DNA of 64,000 nt from Aplysia californica (GCF_000002075.1 NW_004797408.1:29786-93785); one strand, 5' to 3'; numbered from the stretch's first letter, positions 9,901 through 24,900 are shown. A program made the numbers and translations. The notes: a model not told the origin generated them from the letters alone.

Positions 9901-12900
9901 TGCTTTCAAATCTCACATTGAATCGGTATTTGATGCTGGGGCCTTCATTTAGATTATAACATTGTTGTATTGATATTTTTCTACGAATGGTTTTGGGTTA
10001 CAGAAAGATGTTTCTCGACATAAGGCTAAATAAAGACTGAATTCAGTTACTTTGTAAAAATCATGAAAGTTAAATTGAAGACTTTTTTCTTTTTCATTGG
10101 TACCTTTATATGACAACTGGCACATCTTGACATGTTTTCATTAGGAAATAACTTACTTTAAGCAAACGTGTTGAACTGAAAAAAGCAGGGTAACTTTTTT
10201 AAAATGTCAGTTTGCCCCTGAAGACTTGTGGTTTTCTCCGCCAGATCTTCAGTTTTCATGTTTGAAAGATATAAACCATGATTTGATTTATTTTTGAACA
10301 GCTTGGTTGTCTCTGTCAGCACATGGTTGCCAAGTGTTGTTCATATTGATACTTTCTTTCTCATCTCTTTTTTTTTTTTTACTGTGGTATTACTTTTTTT
10401 TTTTTTTTTTCATTTTGATTCTGCTGACCTGATTTATGTCTGTTTTTTTAAAATGATGTACCATACAGGGGGAGAAAAAGAGTTTATGGAGTAAGAAGAA
10501 TAACGGTGTGAGTGAAAGAGCTGCAAAAGATGAAGTTAAGCAGTCAGCAGAGGAGGAAGATGCCTTGCTTAAGTCTAGGTGAGCTGTTTCTTCTAGAAAG
10601 CTGTTCTCGATCAATATTGATGTCAGATTATGTTTCTGTATTTATTGTATTGCTCAAACAGAAGTTCTCTTCTAGCCTGTGCCTAGTGAGTGATATGCAG
10701 ACCCTCCGTCCTGAAATCAAAACACATAACCCAATACTGAACCATGTTGATAGCCTTCAAATGTCTTGGCATTGCACTGTCTTCAAATGGCCACATTGAT
10801 GCAGAAATAGCTTTATATATGTATGAATATAGCTAGTGCATCATTCGGAATACTGAAGCAAGGGTTTGAGACTGCTGTGGCTTTTGCACAAAGACAAAGT
10901 TGAAAGTCTACAAAGCTGTTGTCCTCCCAACCCTGTTTTAAGGTGCTGAGACCTCAAGTATACCAAAGCCATGTCAAGAAGCTTAATTATTTCCATTTGA
11001 AATGTCTCAGGAAAACTCTTTGCATCAAATGGCAGTACAAAATGTCAGACACCGGAGTTTTCATGAGGGCAAATGTCGAAAGTCTAAGCTGAAAAAGGCA
11101 AAACTTTACTGGTGGGCTGGCCATGTTGTGAGAATGCCTGATGACAGAATCTGAAAGGCAGTTTTCCTTTCTGAGCTGTCTTCAGGGAAGTGTAAAGTTG
11201 GTGCACCAAAAAAAGCGCTTCTAAGAAACCCTGAAAATATCTCTGAAGGTTTTAAATATTAATGCTTAGACATGGGAGAGTATAGCTCAGGACAGACCCT
11301 CATAGAGAGGAGCAGTCACAGGGAGCAGAAAGTCATGAAATGTGGCTTCATGAATTAAAAATGTTGAGACCAAACGAGAAGCTGGAAAGCTGTGCCCAGC
11401 CACAAGTGGAAATAAAGCTTTTAAATGCTCAAAATATGGCAAATTCTTGTCTGTCTGAATTGGTCTCATGCGATGACAGAAGTCACCAGTCATCTTAACC
11501 CTTTTATTTCTTCTAATTCTCTAAAGAAATATTCTCTTCTTCAGATGTATAGCTCATTATCAGACATTGATGGACATTCTGTTATTATTATTTGCAGTGT
11601 TTATCTTTCTTTAGCTGTTGGGTACTCTCTAACCATGGTATAATGTACTATGATTTGAGACTAAGTTTGATTCAAGGTAGTTGATCATTTGAGCACTTTT
11701 CTGGAATGCAATAAAAAGAAATCAACAATACAAAAGTTTTGTACCGTTATGATATTTTTGCCACATTCCTAGATTTCAACTGTGATGAAGGAAGTCATGG
11801 GATTTTTACTTTACAGTGGAAGGAAGGAGGGCATCAGTTTTTTTATATAGTGCTACTTTGGGGTCTTTGATTAAACCTTAGTACAGTATAATCCACTTAT
11901 ATCGACGTCCGATTTATCGATATTTTGACATATATTGACATATTTTCCAATGACAAAATTTGTCCTTCAATTTGCACTATACAATTTCTATTATATCGAC
12001 TTTTTTTCGGCCCACTTTGCTTTATCGACATGCTTCCTGGGTTCCTGGCTTTAGTAGGTCATGTAGGGCCTACATAGTGTAGTCTCCAACAAAGTACAGT
12101 GCCTCACAGACATAAGTGTCTCACGCGCTGGGCATCACCTCCCTATCCCCACTCCCAATCACTCACTCCTCTTCCCTATCCCATTCTCTGTCTGTCGCTA
12201 GCATGTGCCTCGGTCAGTAAGCGGCCATAAACAGGCCTTACAAGGATGCTATAACAAAGTTTGCGCTGGTGTGTAGTGTGCGCCTTGCGCTGCTCGGTCT
12301 TTGGTTGCGTAACGTCAATCCCCCAACCCACCTCTGCCTTTTGTAGGTTTGAAGAATCAAGGGAAGCGACCAGCTTTAAAAAAAAGTAGTGTTGTCCTTT
12401 ACCGCTGACCTCCCCTCGTTTCTTCTTCTTTGGCTTTATATTTTCATTTATCGACGCCAAATCCACATCCCAAAGCTTGTCGATATAAGCGGATTATACT
12501 TTAAATATTTTTCTTTTTTCGTATTGTTTTCTTTCCAATGCAGGAGAATTCTTGAACAGAAAGCCAAGTTGTACCAGCGGATTACAACCAGTTCGGACAT
12601 TCCGGGTGAGTGCTCAAGAGAGATGATGAATGTGATCACTCCTTAGCTGAATTTGTCTAGTGGCTGGTAAAGTATGAAATAAAAATTAAGTTTGGGTTTA
12701 TACTATGTTTCTTTATGTTCTGTTATACTTTTCACTGGCAAAAAATTATTTTCCTTAACTCATTGACGACGTGCCAGGTCCTGGGGCCTGGCGAGGTCAA
12801 CAAACTCTGAAGACGCGCCGGGTCCTGGGACGCGCCGGACCCGGCAACTTGTACCATTTTTTTTGGTACCTAAAAACTAATAGAATCTCAAGGGGAATGA

Positions 12901-15900
12901 CTCCCAGTGTTAGTTAAACCATTTAACTTTATTGTGGTTGTATCCCTTTGACCATTGGTCACCCGAATTGTCTGCTATAAGCAATCTGCCGAAACACGTT
13001 GACCTGACCTACTTTTTACGTAGACATGAAACAGAGAGCTGCTGGAAGCTCCTTTCTCAACTAACGAAGCGCTAGGGATTATTGATTCAGGAGACTACAA
13101 CGCTCCTGGCAATGTCACTATTCTTATAGATAATATCACTTAGTATTACTTGTTTGAAACCATTCTAATTCACTACAATCAATTCTGAGATCCATGTGCT
13201 TAGCTCATTAAAAAAAGTTTTTTTCTACATTTACATAGAATTTTTTTTTTCCACCTAAAACATAATTTTTTCAAAGTTTTTGTAAAAATAAATACATTTT
13301 ATGTAAGTATACATGATGATCTTACTTTGTATCAATTTTTATACTTGTACAGTTGATAGGTTTATCACACTGATTAAAAAAAAAATAGGTTAGAATCGTG
13401 CGTCTCCAGGAAAATTTTTGGTGAAAAACTTGCGTCGTCAATGAGTTAATCTGTTTATAGTATAATGTCTATGGAGAGCTTTACCAATAAATCATCTCAT
13501 TGGTGCCTGAAATTTGCTTCCCTTTTTAAATTTTCATTCTCAATTTGTTGTCCTTTTTGAAGAAAGCAGGTGCTCGTTTCTTGAAATGACTTATTCCGTT
13601 TGTAGTTGAGTGGCTTCAACAAAACAAGAACAGGCTTCCTTTTTGTTTCTAGAGGAAGATGGCAGTGACTACTACCTGGTAGACTTTCAAAAGAAAGCCA
13701 TTGATGCTTTGGTTGATGACCGGGAGAGAAGGAGACAGCGGGAGGAAGAGAAGGAAGAAGAGGCTGAGAGGAGAGCTCTGGATGAGGCTGTACCGCCCCC
13801 ATCAACTCCAGATGAGGAATGGTAAGACACTAACATTTCTCAGACTGAGCTGTTGTATTTTTTCCTGGGTGGGGGTGGGCAGGAGAGGGGGGTGTTGATC
13901 ATTTTTAATGTTTTCCTTGCACCTCAATTTCATCTGCACCTTCACCAAATATATTCAGTGTTCTTGTTGTCCTTGTCTGCTCCTAACTAAACGTGGCCAT
14001 TATTTTGTCAACCCAATATTTACTGCATTTCTGCAACATTATTTTTGTAACATAGTGTTCAATTTGGTTTCCATAAAATAGTGTTCAATTAGATTTCCAT
14101 CACTTTCTAATGTAAAGACTGTTCTTCCTTTTCGAACTATATTAATACTGGTGTATTTGTCCTTAATCTGTGATGATAATGATTACACACAAGGTTAATC
14201 CATTATATATATGGTCGCTTTTAAGGACAAGTGGGCTATCCCGAAAAAGGCTGTTTTGAGAAAATCGAAGTTAAAGTTTTTGCCCCTTGCTAAATTTCAT
14301 TAAAAAACAAGGAGAGTTTTCTCTGTAACCAATCAAATATACACACCAATGAAACCAAACTTCTCCTTTAGGTAGGGCAAAGCCCGCTTTTGGTGTAGGT
14401 CAAGATTTCTGGAAACCCCCAAAATCTGGGTTAGCCCGCTTGTCCTTAAACTTAAAAGCGACCATATGCTACCTATTGTAGTAAATGCGAGCTATTGTCA
14501 TTGTAGTGGGCCCTGGCTATAACAGGACCACCGGGACCAGTGTGATGTTCCTGTTATAGACAAGGATCATAGAGCTTTCCCAATAAATCATCGGATGAGT
14601 GCCTGTTACTACCTCTCCCCTTCGTTTTATGCAAGAAAAATTATGAAATTATGCAAACTGAGCCCAAAAATGTGAAATTATGCGATTCTGTTAATTTTAA
14701 CAAAGAATGATAAAGGAAAATAATAAATTATTATTTAAAAAATGATCAAATTTTGCTAAATTATGCGGGGTGCATAAAACCACAGGGACAGTACTACAGA
14801 TGAACGAATGGGATCATTTTTATTGCACAGATTACCTACTACCAGTTTATCAGTGATTTCTCCTTTCTTTTCCACTGGTATTATTTGCTCCTCATCTTAA
14901 TCGTTCTTTTTCTAGTACTGTAGTCTCAGGGAGGTTGACTAGGCATAATTTGAAATGCACAGGGTATAGGTAGCCTAATGAAAACAATAATCACATTTAT
15001 TAATAATAAGCACACATGATGCTCTACAGCAGGCTGTATGCGTTTTCCATAATCTGTTTTTGATCAAGTGCCCAGTGCCTACTATTCATTTAATTATGTT
15101 CCCGTTACAAGTCTTGCCACCCAATGGAGAGACGATGTTATGATGTGGTGCCAGGTAGAAGTCGTGCTAAGATACTCAAGTCACCAATTGGAAAATTTTG
15201 ACTAACACCAACATGCATCCCGCTTTCTCCATCCTTCCCCTACATACCTGATATGACAAATCGTAATCAACTTAGCTTTTTTGGGGTGGTTGGGGGGTGC
15301 ACTGGTGTGGTTTGCTCCATGATTCATATCAAACAATCTAATGATCTATCTTCTAATACTTCTATTGGTTTCCTTGATCTTTTCATTGTATGTTACTCTA
15401 TTGTTACACTTCTTATCTTTGGCACCGATATGACCTATTTGTGTTGCAAGTGCTGTAAAACTCTTAAGAAAGTCATGTTTTCTTGCAGGGTTGACTTCAC
15501 AGATTCCCTAGGACGCTCCAGACGATGTATGAGAAAAGACCTGGATGCGTTGAAACGTCGCGATGAAGAATTGGCCAGGTTTGTCTTAAATGTTATCCTA
15601 CTGTACAATGTGCCAAGTTTATCTTTGACTTTTTTATTTGTAGAATACTGCACATTTAGAATGAAGTTTTTGCGTCAGGTCCAAGTGGTCTTCAATTCTA
15701 GTGTTCATTGCAGAACCATATCATACTGCTTTAAGAATTTTTTTTGTTTCATAGTGTGCAAAGTGTAAGTATTACCTTTTTTCTGTGCCTCCGGGCTTTT
15801 GTTGTAAGAATATTGTATGAGATCAATTTTATTAAGTAGTTTTTGATTCAGTAAAGTATGTCTTTTGGCTGACATGATCAATAACAACTTTCTTTTCCTC

Positions 15901-18900
15901 TTGTCCTTGACTTTTTGCAAGGAGATTTTAATCTTGATTGCCTTCTCTAATTTAGATTGGAAATTGATTTGTAGGTCCTGATTTTTAAATATCTTTGGCT
16001 TACATCCAAGCTTGTCGACTTTAATTTAGGAAAAAATTACTATAGAGAATAGAATGAGTAATTTTCCTTTTGAACAACATGATTTTCTTGTTTTTGAATG
16101 AAGAGAGATAAATGTTCCTTCAATTTGTTCTTTTGGGGGCTTTTATCGGCTTTGGTTTCCTAGATGAATATGTGTCACCTAGCGTTGCACAGTGCATGAA
16201 GCTCGCCTTGAAAAGAAAACAGTCTTGTTTCTTATTCTTTTACTCTTCTTACCAAGTGAACCTCAGAATTTGTGAGGCTGATTTTTTGTCATTTTAAATG
16301 CCTTACTTCAGCAACTCTTTACGTGTATTTTTCTTCATATATATGAAATATGTGCATGTTTGAAATGTACTTGAAAAATATGAAAAGGCATCACTCCCCA
16401 GAAAAATGCAACTGCCCTTACCTTTTTGCAGTTGTAACAAATGTTGACTGTAGATACGTTTTCAGACAACTGTTCCATCAGTGTAAGTTTCCTACAGCTT
16501 TGTTTTACTCTAATGAGGAAATTATATTGCTTTTCGATATCAGAGGCCAGGCAGGAAAGTCAACACTGACCAGTGCCCCTGACTCGTCAGCAATAGCAGA
16601 GGGTGCCACCCTCATGTCAGAGGACATGCACAAAGAGAAAATGCGACTCAAGTGGGAGGAAGAAACGGAGACCTTGATGGGACAAGAACATGGGCAGACT
16701 CACTACTCTAATGTCCGCTTTGATGGTGAGTGGGTTTTTCTCAAGTGGAGAATTGCTGATCTTTCAGAGAGTTTTTTATTGTGGCGTCCGTGGCCTTGTG
16801 GTTAGGCTACCAGACTCGTAATCGTGAGGTTGCGGGGTCGGGGTTTGAGCTGCGGGCCCAATGTTGTGTCCTTGGGAAAGGCACTTTACACGAATTTTCC
16901 TCACTTCACCAAGGTGGAAATGGGTACCCGGCCATAGACCGAAAGATCTTGTCAGTATGCTAGTGTTTTAGCGCCTATAAATGGCTGCTTGCACTGTATG
17001 CTCCCAGGAAGTTGAGGTTGTTTCAGAATGCTCTCAGGTCTGATAGGGTAATAGTATAGATTTTGAAGCGCATAGAGCTTGTTGTTGAGCGGGGACTTGC
17101 ACTATGCAAATGCTATCTATTGTTATTATTATTAAGATAAAGTAGCCTATCATGCCAAAATACCTGGTTTGATTTTCAGTTTTTGCTATCATGGTTAGTG
17201 AATGATTTATTTTTAATTTTTTTTAAAATTCTTTTTTTTTTTACATTCCTGTTCCCAGGGTGTGCGGATAAGTTTCTGGGCTTTCAAGATAAGCACAATG
17301 TACTAAAAAATCTGGCATGCTTGTAGAGCTGGTGGAAGATACTTTGAGAGTTACTCTTCGAGGATGTAGAAATCCAATAACAATATATCATTGGTAGTGG
17401 CAGGAAGGGAAGACGTTTCTTTGTTAATGTTACAGCCAAAACGTGGTCCTTGTTTCACCACGAGAGGCTGGAGGAAGGGGGGGTTGGGGTGTGATGCTGA
17501 CCGCACTGCTTGACTGACTCACCACATGTGCTATCATGGTGTGGGACACGCATGGTGCGGATGGCAAGAGGAGTAACTTTCTGTAAGCAAATAAAATGAG
17601 AGGAAAGGAATGATGTAGGATTCGGCTGTGCACAGGTGAGATTTTGTGCTTTTCACTTTCATTCATCTTCTTGCTTTCACACCGCCAACACGTTCATCAA
17701 GGGATCGAACCACATTAATAAATTATTTGTTTTAAAGTTCTATTTTACCTCCCTTGATTTTCTCTCTATTTCTTTATTTTTGGAGCTTTTAAGGACATGA
17801 TGGATTACGAAAATCTCGAACACTATTTCCAATCCCCGACGAATTCGAGTTACTCGTGTTTGACTGTTTCCCTGTATTTATTTTCCGTATCCACAGAAAT
17901 CAGAAACCACGGTGTTGGATTTTACCAGTTCTCTAAGGACCATGAGATTCGAGAGGAACAGCTGGAGAATCTGAAGAAAATGAGAGAAGAGGTTTGTTCT
18001 TGTTAATAAGAGAGTGGTTTGACTGGTCACTTGGAAAGTGAAGTGCTGTGGAAATTGTCTAAGACAGCTGCCCATTGTCGAGAAGTAAAGTCTCCGTCTA
18101 GGAGAGTTGGCTGTCTTACCTCTTTGTCATTATAATGTAAATAAGAACAAAAATGGCAAGGGGGAAGTGGTCATTTGTATGTATGTATAGTATAAGGTTT
18201 TACGGCGCTCGCAACTGCTAAGGTCATATGAGCGCGCGGTCATTTGTATAGGAGATTGACTTATACAGGTGGTTGTTAGAGCTGGTACGATTGCATTTTG
18301 AATTGGTTGTCATGTGTGCAATTATGTGATGTGGAGGAATACTCCCTGCTTTTTCTGGATATTTGAAAAAACAAGTTGTCTAGGCCCTGGACTGAGTGGA
18401 GAAACATTTCAAGAAGGATAATTTGGATGGTCCTTGGGTTTGAACCCGCTACATATGCCTGCAGGGCAAATGTGTGACCAATAGTACCATTGTGGATGGC
18501 TTGTCACTGGTGTGAATGTCATACACTCTTACCTTGAACTGATTACTTTTAGAAAATAAAAATGTACTTCTAAGAAATGTTTGTGAAAGAAGAAAGCAGA
18601 GTAATGGGCAAGTATCAGAACAGCACGGACAGTCTATGTTGCAGTTGCAATGCCATTTTTTTTGGTCTACTTTAATTAGATACCAGAAACTAAATTTTCA
18701 GAGTAACTGTTTGCCAAATTTATCTGTTCAATAAGAAAGGCCTGTGTCTCTTGAAAATTTTGATACCATTCTTTAACCTTAATTTTTAAGAAAGTGGTTG
18801 GTGTTTTAAATATCAAATTTGCTTAAGTCGCTAACTGGCTGCAACCCCATGTTTGACAGATAATAAAAGAGTACCAAGTGCACCGACCATCTCCACATTA

Positions 18901-21900
18901 ACATAACAGATAGAGCACAATCACTATAACATAGATATGGAGCCTAATTTTTTTTCAAGACTGAAATAATTGCAAATCAGTATTTAATCGCCTCAAACAC
19001 GATGATTTGTCGTTATTTCGACAAAAACACTGAGCGCTGACCCGGCCAGCGCCGCACCAGCGCCCGCGGCGAGCATGTCGGCTCTATTTTGTAGTGTACA
19101 GAGTGCTCCCCCTGTGGGGGGTCACTTGCTTTCTGAGCTTCACGGAAGGATTGATGCAAAATAATTCCAAGCCGATTATTTATTTTAATAGAAAATGGCT
19201 GTTCTTTCTATTGGTACCTTTTTTTGAGCAGGTATTTTACCTATTTAGAGTAAAAAATGGTCTTTGAAAACTTTGACGGTATTTTTAAAGGCTTTCTATT
19301 CAGATACCAAAGGCCAAAAATATACCACGGGAAAGCCCTTTCAAAGCTCTACAGTTCTGAGTATTTAATCATCAATCTTTCCGCGAAGCATTTGAATGCT
19401 CGCGTGTCAATTTTTGAAACGGCCGATCAATCATTCTGACGGTGAGGGGCTTTGCTTTCCTCAGGGATTCTCCAGCTCTTAATGATCGGACACATAAACA
19501 ACTTGCACCATTGTAACGAGGAAAAGCGGAACTTTTACAAGGTGTACAGTATTTGGTGTTTTATAGTGAAAGAGGAAAGAAACACTGATCTGAATTACCC
19601 CGATTTCACCGATACCACACACACGGAAGGCCGCAGGTGCCCGCTAGGCCGTGTTTATACCATCTACTTTTCTAAAAATGAATTGTGTTTTCGTTCTGTT
19701 CAGGGTGAAAATTTGGGGAATTTGTCTTTTTTATTATTATTATTTTAAATCATGCGATAAAAAATGTGGCAAGGAAAAATTTATCTAGGGATTGTGTACT
19801 GTAGTCTCTACCTAAATGCAAGGTGCTCAGGAGGACCCCTCATTGTTGTGAACTTTTGTTTGTGTGACCCTGTGCAAAGGTGAAAGAAGGATTGGGGGAT
19901 GCAACGATCTCATTTCCTTGAAATTATAGTGATCATTGTTAACTCGTGGGGAGGGGGTAATGTTATATGGACCCAAAGCTGCTGACCCAGCCTCTCCTCA
20001 AGGAGTACCCACGTGGTAATATGTGCGGCGTATACAACACCAGAGAAACAAGACTGTTTTGTAAAGGATTCCTCAATCACAGTTACGTTTATAACGGTAT
20101 TGAAGTTAGTAATGGGGGAAAAAAGTAGCGATAGCGACTCTCTAAACTTATGTGCACAGACATGATGGGAAAGATAAGATGAAATTGTTGGTGTTCAGTC
20201 CTAAGCGACCACTCCTGACTAATTGTATTTTTAAAAAATTGCAACTCAGCAAATGCTTGGATGACATCAGACATTTTGACAGACTTTTATCTATTGATAT
20301 GTTGAACAAGTACTTTATAAGTTCTTCGAGCGCAACTGATCACTTGACTTAATTGTAAATTCTAGGCCTTTATAGTGCTCTACAGCATTCATGTGTGTTG
20401 CACATCATTCATAGATCTAAACATTTCCTGTGACCAGTTTTAGAGCCCATCCCTCAAAGGCATATTTTGAGTGACCACCTATCAAAAGACATGTCAGTCA
20501 CCCAAACATATCACTCTTGTAGGTATGTGTTTGTGGACAGTAGGGTATGAAAACAATGTCCATTACTTTCCTTGTGCTATGCGAGGAGCAGTCTTGCCAA
20601 ATATCCAGTTGTCTTGACTTGCCTTTGTTATTATGATGCAAGTTCTCTGAGTTGTGAAAATTTCCACTTTTCAAGCTCTACCTGCCAGTGTATTTTCTGG
20701 ATCCTGTACATGGTTTCAGAAGTGAGCTTACATTTGTACATCTGAATTATAGATGAAAAATACCTACCATACGACGAAAGTGTGTGTTTTGATAGAGGAT
20801 GCCTTTATAGGGCATGTGATTAGGCGGAGACTACTGTTGCTTTTCCAATGTGTGTAGGCGTGTCATTTCTTCAGCACTTGTGATAAAATGTCTGTGAGGT
20901 TTGTACTGCAGTGGTGTCTGCATTATTTATGATCAAATATTTTCTTACCAGACAATGGGAGAGCGCTCCCGTCAAGAGAAAGTCAAGGACAAGCGGAAGG
21001 CCATGATGGAGGCGAGGCTGGCCAAAGTGAGACAGAGGCGCAAACTTAAGCCAGGGACTTCAGGAGAAGGTGAACAGTAGTTACTCAATCATGAATTTCC
21101 TTATTCATGTCCAAAATCTGTGTTTAATGTTGGATGGTGTATTGTATATTCTGAGAAAAGCAGAGAACAGAGATGTGACACAATTTTGTACATACCCAAG
21201 GCTGCCTAAATCTACCGATTTTACTGGTAGTTGCTGATTTTGGGCCCGTTCTATCGCCATACCGATAAAGGGGTCAAAATTACCGGGTTTGCGATGGGTG
21301 CCGCAAGTAGAAGAAAAGAAACCCGTTCAACAGTGTTTCCAATCTTCCCAGTTTTTGCGGAAATCCGTACATTGCGAAAGTTCCATACGTGCTGCACCAT
21401 CATATCAACTCTATACCTAAAAGAGAGAGAGAGAGAGACAGAGACAGTATTAGTATTAGCTTATCGGCATTCCGAAGCAAATGATCCGGACTTGCCCCCG
21501 TAACTTCTCAGATATTTACGGTAACTCTCTGCAATAAGTTGTATTAGTAACTGCCAGATTGTGCATTTCGTACTCTCGACCATTGTCTCTCTGTTGTATG
21601 GTCGGCAATAGTTTTTAACATGCAAATCGGTTAAAATCTGGCTACTCACAATAGATAATCTTCCTCCTTCCTTTCATTCATTCATTCTTTTTGTCTATCT
21701 TTGGGTTTTTGCTGCAGCTGGAAAATCTGTGCATTTATCTAGAAAATTGAATTGTGAATGTAGAAAAAAAATCAATATCAGAGCGAAATTTTCTCATATC
21801 TGTGTTGGTCTAGAAAATTAGACAGAACCGATACAAGGATGAAAAAATCCCCGGGACCCGGGAATGCCGCTGGACTTTGAGGAAATCTGTAAATTCCACT

Positions 21901-24900
21901 GGGAAAATGCACAATGTCCTTGAAACCAAATCCGAAAAGGCCACTGAGGTCATATTTTGGCCCGAGAGTATGTTTCACGTCAATAAGCGGCTATGGCGGC
22001 AGGCGCAAGTTTAGGTGTGCTGAGACTCTATGGGGAAAATCAAAGTCCAGAATTATCAGATGATGTGCTATTTTAAAATTCTTTGGATGATAGTTTGTTA
22101 ACGTTAGGTCTACAGTTATGACATGCAGTTTGTGCATTAGAAACACAGTGTCGCCATACAAATAAAATCAATATTCTCACTATGCTGTCTAATGAAAAGA
22201 AAAAGAAAACAAGCGTCCTCCGATTTCTAGACTGTCGGGCCTGTCATCGTGACCGGTCAGTGAACCTGCGTGCGTTCGCATCATGTGAGTACGGCATGAG
22301 TAAGGGACTGGCGGTTGTTGGTGTCATCAAAGTTGATTCAAAATAGGAGCGTTGCAGGGCTTAAGAATTGGGTTGATGGGGGGGGGGGGAGTTGCTTGAC
22401 GCAAACGAGTCTATAGCAGCTGGAGAAGGCTGCGGTGCGAAAAAACTGATGCTAAAATAAAAAAGATAGGCCTAAGTGAAAGCGGTACTCTTAGGTTTTG
22501 ACATTTGACAATCGAGTGCATAAATGAGGGAACATTAGAGTACTGGCTTGGTGATTGTATCTTCAAGGTTGATGTTCCCGGATTTGCCAGATTTGTCAAT
22601 GACGCAATGACAAATTGAATAGTGGCAATGAAGAAATGCTTATGCCATTTTCAACCCTCGGAAAGCTCTAAATTTCAATTTCTTTCAGAGCTTCCCCTGC
22701 GACCCCCCCCACTTAACCTTGCGGGAGGAGGGGGTATGCTTGAGGAAAAAAAGAAAAACATTTAAAAAAAATGTATTTGAGTTTGAGCTTACTATAGGAT
22801 AAGATCTGGAAACTAATATTTATGATTAGAGTGCGCTGTGTGGCATAGCGCCCCTATGTTGGATGCCCTGCATCATGATGGCTTGTTACTAATTAACAGT
22901 GGTTCTGTGATTTAGCATTTTGAAAAATAAAAAGCAATACTTTGTCCATCACTTCCCCCCACTCTCTCACAGTCCTTCCAGCTCCAGGTCTCAGTTCATG
23001 TTCTCTTCTAATGTCACTTTTTGCTCTGCCGTGAGCCGAACTATAACAGTTTTCTTTAAATAAGTTTTGTCTTGCATGCTTTTTAAAATCCGTGATTGCT
23101 GAAACTCAATCATGGTTTTGGCAGTTGATGTTCTGGCCTCGACACAGGCTCAGATCAGGATTCATTTTGTATTTTTAGACCAAAGCTAGTTAAAATTGTC
23201 TGTCATACCTAAGTCACGTAGGACTTGTCAGTGTCCTATGCTAATGTCGGAAAATATGTTTTTTAATATAGTTTCTATTGGTATGGACTTTGAGTTTTGA
23301 AGTCACTTTGGCAGTCACCCTGCACTCAATACCACATTCATTACTGAATAATGGGTGTCTTGAACGATAACAAAAAATCCCCAAATTTCGCCTCATTTCA
23401 TCAAGTTTTCAAAATATAATTGTCCACATATCACGAAAAGCAAGCCCCGTTTGATGGTTACTATGTGTACTGGGGCAACTATCATCCTTTTTTTACCTTC
23501 TTTGTCTATGTACTACCTGATTTTGGGCCAAAATACCTGAAAGTGACCCTGAATTTACCTGAAATGGAAACTTTGAGGTAGGCAGCCCTGACATACATGA
23601 GCTTATCTCCTTAGGTTTAAATTTGAATGTTTGGTCCATGTCAAGAGAATTTTTATTTTTTTTTCTAATACAGGTAGTGCAGACTATGAAGATTCTGTTG
23701 TAAAGAGCAGAGAATTCACTGAAAGAAGACTTTAAATTTTGTTGTGTCCTGTTTTTTTTTTGTCACAATCTACTGCACTTTTTTTGTCTTCTCGGCCGTC
23801 TAGGCAGATATGCCAAAAGATCTACTTAGGGGTCAGTGCGATAGAAAATAGAAGACAACACCTTTCTTTTTTTGTCTTTAAGAACACCACAGTTTTGATA
23901 ATATTGTCTGTTGATTGTTGGATTTCAGAAACCAAAAATGAGGAGACTGTTGATGGGCCATCAGAGCAACCAGGTTCTCATCCTGTGAGTGAAGGGGAGT
24001 CTAACGAAGCCAAAAATACAGAAAAGATGGCAGTTAATGAAGCAGAAGCAGCAGAAAAAAGAAAGATGCACGTGCGAGACTGGGACAAAGGAAAGCAAAA
24101 TGGTGGGTCTTTAGTAACAGATCTCTATTGTTCATCCTTTGGGAAAACTAGCTTACTATGATGTGTAAATTGGCCATAACAGCATATGGTATATTGACAG
24201 TTCTAAGTGAACACTAGTGGTTGTGCAGCATTTTGTTTTGAGCTGTGAGATCTATCTTGTTGTAGTCTTGTCAAGGACGCATCCCCAATATTGGTGGTTT
24301 ATGTCTCTCTCTCGACATTGCTTTGCCTTTGTTCTCTGACCACTACAGCACTGGGGTCCACGACAGTGGAGTCCACTTATAACGAGTCCGGAAACAACGA
24401 GAAGTCTGTTATAAAGACACAATTCTAAAACCCCGTTTTTTTCTCTTCTTTACCTTTGTAAATAAAATACTGCTATAGCGCAATCAGACAAACATGCGAG
24501 TCGGTTATAGCGGATTATTGCTGCTGCTGTGCACAGTGCATAGGCCAATTATACATAATGTAAAACCTCGCCAGTTGAGAAACTTGTTGGTGGTCTAGCG
24601 AAACAAAGAATGGGAGGGCCCATGTGTGTCAACAATGAAGGCCAGAGCGACTGAGTGAGGAGGGTGTGGCATACGCAGACAAGCAGAATGCATTGCGTGA
24701 TAAGCCAGCACAAGCCTAGTTTAGATTATCAAGGCCTGCCATGCCTCTCACTTCTCCGATGCGGGGATGGAGAGGTCACAGAAATGTGATGGATGGAGCG
24801 AATGTGTGACATGTTCAAGGGGACAGAATGCACCACAGGGTGTAGTGGGGTGGGGGAAAACACAGCGGGCGAGTTAGCCCAGAGCCCTGTCTTTCTGATC

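Noticed and set aside
23674-23733. Exon-like piece after TTCTAATACAG reading GSADYEDSVVKSREFTERRL
   Set aside because: It starts in the right phase after CCDC174 exon 9 but reaches a stop, and its only good internal donor would break the frame with exon 10. Direct joining of 21069 to 23929 keeps the frame, so this is at most an alternative end.
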